From contig JAJZCR010000025.1 in the NCBI GenBank assembly GCA_021851715.1, positions 1 through 44,180 of the forward strand: 44,180 nucleotides of DNA. The letters are read 5' to 3'. A program made the translations under genes and the position numbers. Under the pieces are notes generated by a model. The model was not told the DNA's origin. It worked only from the letters and a program-made list of their open reading frames with translations, and did not search any database. The DNA comes from Planctomycetota bacterium (GTDB lineage Bacteria > Planctomycetota > Phycisphaerae > WQYP01). Below, piece by piece: positions 42,388 through 44,180 of this stretch (its first letter is position 1; every line of letters starts with the position of its first letter).

Positions 42388-42402
42388 CCTCCGGCGCGGA
42401 GG
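42388..42402 (+). terminator. Possible weak terminator after the Sel1-repeat gene
   Basis: CCTCCG-GCG-CGGAGG hairpin followed by TTATAATAA. The tail is mixed A/T and also contains a -10-like TATAAT (42404-42409) in front of the third Rhs module, so its role is uncertain. Confidence 0.3.
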
Positions 42403-42435
42403 TTATAATAACGGTGTTGCATTCAAGGCAGATTG

Positions 42436-43674
42436 ATGGTTGCGGTTGACGAAAATATTGTGCGGCGACTGAGGCGAGCAATCGCTCGGGCTGATATGGT
42501 TTCGCGGGCCGCGCAAGCCCCGTTTTCCCGAAACAACAATACCTCTGCGCCCTCTGCGGTGAAAAATCGTCGTGGGCTTTGTGCTCGCGGTGGTGAAAAC
42601 CAAGTCTATTCGGCGGGCGTCATCCAACCGAACAGCCGGCTGTATTTTATTCAGAACGCGAATTGGAACACCACGGCCGTGGTTGGCTACGACGCCTCCA
42701 CGGGGACGTGGCAGGTTGTCCAGCGGTACGTGTACAGCCCGTACGGCAGCATCATCATCTTGAATCCTGATTTCACCACCGCCCCTGCGGGAACCGTGCC
42801 GATGGTGAATAATCTTTATCAAGGAATGCCGCTGGACCCGGCTACGGGGTTATATTACGAACGCGCCCGCTGGTACAGCCCATCGCTTGGTATATGGGCG
42901 TCGCAGGACCCCGCCGGTTACATCAACGGGACGGATACGTATCAGTTTGTGACGTCGAATCCGGTGGGATTGGTGGACCCGACGGGCGAAAGCCGGATCA
43001 ATGTGGCCTTCGACGCCTTTATCCCTAGCTCGTTAGGGCACTTGTTACCAGGCCTCGCGGGGTGGTGGGGGAAGGAGCCGCCTCGGTCTGGTAACTTTTA
43101 TTTTAGGACGGACAATCGTGGCTTCGGCCAGTTCAACTTTTCTATGGCCTCAGGCAATGCACGGGTCTACAGCATCGGCTGGGGCAATTCAGCGGATGTT
43201 GGACATATCGTGGGCCGGGTGGGGTCTGCGTGGGGTGGCTCCAGCTACACCGGCTTCTCTGATGAGGCCTACAAGAACCCACACTGGGTGTTCTGGGCGG
43301 CCCCATTCGTGGCGGAGGCACCACGGCGTGCGCCAATCCACGGGCCGATGCCGACGCCGGTCGACAAATCGCCATGCGAGTCGACGTTGACCTTCTCACC
43401 CTCCGCCTCTTTTCCGTACTACCCATTGGGCTTCATCCCCACGCCCAGCCTACGCTATGATGTCACCTTCGATTTCAAGAAGGTGGGTGCTCAGGTCAAG
43501 GTTACGCTGACCGGGCAGCACGACCCATTCCCGTTTTACGAGGAATACATCAACGGCAAAGTTGGTCCTTACGAATACTGGTCCCGTCATCACGGGCCGG
43601 GCATTTATGATCTTGGACCATTTGGGTGGCTGGCCCGCGTAACGATTCCAGCCGGGGAGGCGAGAAATGTCTGA
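42436..43674 (+). CDS. Orphan Rhs tip with a DUF3238-like C-terminal domain
   Basis: This is a third Rhs C-terminal module of 412 residues. The first 58 residues are not Rhs-like and include a read-through dispersed repeat (42541-42565). Rhs homology starts near YSAGVIQPNSRLYF and runs through GMPLDPATGLYYERARW and ASQDPAGYINGTDTYQF to VDPTG near residue 184. The rest resembles DUF3238 proteins (RINVAFDAFIPSS at its start, VKVTLTGQHDPFPFYEEYIN near the end), whose function is unknown; a toxin role is inferred from position. The ATG at 42436 has AAGG 8 nt upstream. The stop overlaps the next gene by 8 bp. Confidence 0.8.
   Translation: MVAVDENIVRRLRRAIARADMVSRAAQAPFSRNNNTSAPSAVKNRRGLCARGGENQVYSAGVIQPNSRLYFIQNANWNTTAVVGYDASTGTWQVVQRYVYSPYGSIIILNPDFTTAPAGTVPMVNNLYQGMPLDPATGLYYERARWYSPSLGIWASQDPAGYINGTDTYQFVTSNPVGLVDPTGESRINVAFDAFIPSSLGHLLPGLAGWWGKEPPRSGNFYFRTDNRGFGQFNFSMASGNARVYSIGWGNSADVGHIVGRVGSAWGGSSYTGFSDEAYKNPHWVFWAAPFVAEAPRRAPIHGPMPTPVDKSPCESTLTFSPSASFPYYPLGFIPTPSLRYDVTFDFKKVGAQVKVTLTGQHDPFPFYEEYINGKVGPYEYWSRHHGPGIYDLGPFGWLARVTIPAGEARNV
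42541..42565. repeat. Dispersed repeat fragment inside the 5' part of the third Rhs module
   Basis: On the minus strand this reads TTTTCACCGCAGAGGGCGCA followed by GAGGT, which resembles the type B repeats at 9.8-10.1 kb. It lies in the non-Rhs leader of the gene, suggesting that the module was joined to former intergenic DNA. Confidence 0.5.
42661..42711 (+). repeat. 51-bp block identical to 39535-39585
   Basis: Shared with Rhs module 2. A further block, 42826-42869, is instead identical to 36907-36950 of module 1 (44 bp, then one mismatch and 17 more identical bases). Confidence 0.9.
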
Positions 43675-44050
43675 GCGGCAAGGGCATGGCGACGGCCTCG
43701 GCATCGGCGGCCCCGCGTCATTTCCGGATTCCATGAAAAAGGTACCGGCGGAACAGCAAACCCGATTGCTCATCGCGGTGGTTTATTTTACCTTCGCCTC
43801 GTTTGTGTACTACGTCGTGGTGTCCGAAGCGTCTATATGGGGCGTCAGAACGCTAAGGCTGCTAGCGATACCAGCACCTGACGCACTGTTATTGTCCTGC
43901 GGTACGGCCCTTTTTTCGTGGTTATTAGTGGTGCGATCTAAATTGCGTGGCAGGGGTGGGCCATGCGTACGCCGGGATGTTGTACTCGCCGCCGCGGCAT
44001 GTGTACCGGCACTGGTATGGAGCTATTGTCAAATGTTGTGGATTGGCTGA
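43667..44050 (+). CDS. Small membrane protein, candidate immunity to the third Rhs tip
   Basis: I do not recognise the family. The 127-residue protein has three predicted transmembrane helices (around LLIAVVYFTFASFVYYVVV, DALLLSCGTALFSWLLVV and VVLAAAACVPALVWSYCQMLW) and a short cytoplasmic start. Its ATG at 43667 overlaps the Rhs stop (ATGTCTGA), and GGGGAGG lies 6 nt upstream, so translation is coupled to the Rhs tip. Tight coupling to a polymorphic-toxin tip is the usual position of an immunity gene; a membrane immunity protein would suit a toxin that acts at the membrane or in the periplasm. Function is inferred from position. Confidence 0.75.
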   Translation: MSERQGHGDGLGIGGPASFPDSMKKVPAEQQTRLLIAVVYFTFASFVYYVVVSEASIWGVRTLRLLAIPAPDALLLSCGTALFSWLLVVRSKLRGRGGPCVRRDVVLAAAACVPALVWSYCQMLWIG

Positions 44051-44051
44051 A

Positions 44052-44180
44052 TTAGGCGGCTTGTTTTTTGACTCCATTTTCGAACACAACGCCTGAGAGC
44101 ACATCGGCGATCAATGGTGAGCCGTTGAGCGTCTGAAAGCCGCGCTCAGCGCTTTGGCAGAGCTTGAAGACCATTGCCAA
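44052..44180 (-). mobile_element. IS256-type transposase, C-terminal fragment cut by the contig end
   Basis: The minus strand reads LAMVFKLCQSAERGFQTLN, then a DVLSGVVFENGVKK ending and TAA at 44052. This matches the C-terminus of IS256 (mutator) family transposases (AMVFKL...A...W...LNG...GVxFxxG). The rest lies beyond the window. Transposases are repeated in genomes, so assembly breaking here is expected. The terminal inverted repeat should lie within a few dozen bases left of 44052 but was not identified. Confidence 0.7.

Noticed and set aside
1..44180. CRISPR array
   Set aside because: No regularly spaced direct repeats of 25-40 bp were seen. The array probably lies beyond the left end, after cas2.

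Overview
This looks like one complete metagenomic contig from a GC-rich bacterium, most probably Planctomycetota of the Phycisphaerae type. That placement is inferred from two PEP-CTERM proteins, an autotransporter-associated beta-strand repeat protein, an XylR-type AraC regulator beside a secreted glycoside hydrolase, Rhs modules, a short NuoG, and frequent TTG/GTG starts. No rRNA or tRNA gene was seen to confirm it. Both ends look like assembly breaks: the left end is a 28-bp inverted copy of part of cas1, and the right end stops inside a transposase.

Region 1 (1-9.7 kb, minus strand) is a type I-C CRISPR-Cas operon: WYL regulator, cas3, cas5c, cas8c (with an internal start that should make the small subunit Cas11c), cas7, a REP-associated tyrosine transposase (RAYT) gene, cas4 and cas1. 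cas2 and the CRISPR array are not in the window. The RAYT gene sits between cas7 and cas4, is surrounded by REP-like palindromes, and shares a 4-bp ATGA overlap with cas4.

Region 2 (9.7-10.2 kb) is a noncoding patchwork of short dispersed repeats and hairpins.

Region 3 (10.2-28.5 kb) is ordinary housekeeping. It holds uvrB, an MscS channel, argC, a glycosyltransferase-methyltransferase fusion, a cyclophilin, pyruvate carboxylase, nuoDEFG (a detached part of respiratory complex I), an RsmB-like rRNA methyltransferase, a PqiA-like membrane protein and a DUF167 protein.

Region 4 (28.9-36.5 kb, minus strand) is a carbohydrate and cell-surface block: a secreted clan GH-A glycoside hydrolase, its likely XylR/AraC-type regulator, a PEP-CTERM metalloprotease-like gene with a damaged 5' end, and a PEP-CTERM beta-strand repeat protein. 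The hydrolase promoter carries two 9-bp direct repeats 21 bp apart, as expected for an AraC-family activator. A close relative of this element lies upstream of the beta-strand repeat gene.

Region 5 (36.7-44.0 kb, plus strand) is an array of orphan Rhs toxin tips: (i) an Rhs tip with an HNH nuclease toxin broken by a one-base deletion, followed by a SUKH immunity gene; (ii) a 5'-truncated Rhs core with a glycine-rich tip, followed by a Sel1-repeat protein; (iii) an Rhs tip with a DUF3238-like domain overlapping a small membrane protein. The three copies share blocks of identical DNA in a mosaic pattern, which points to recombination among modules. The contig then ends in an IS256-type transposase.
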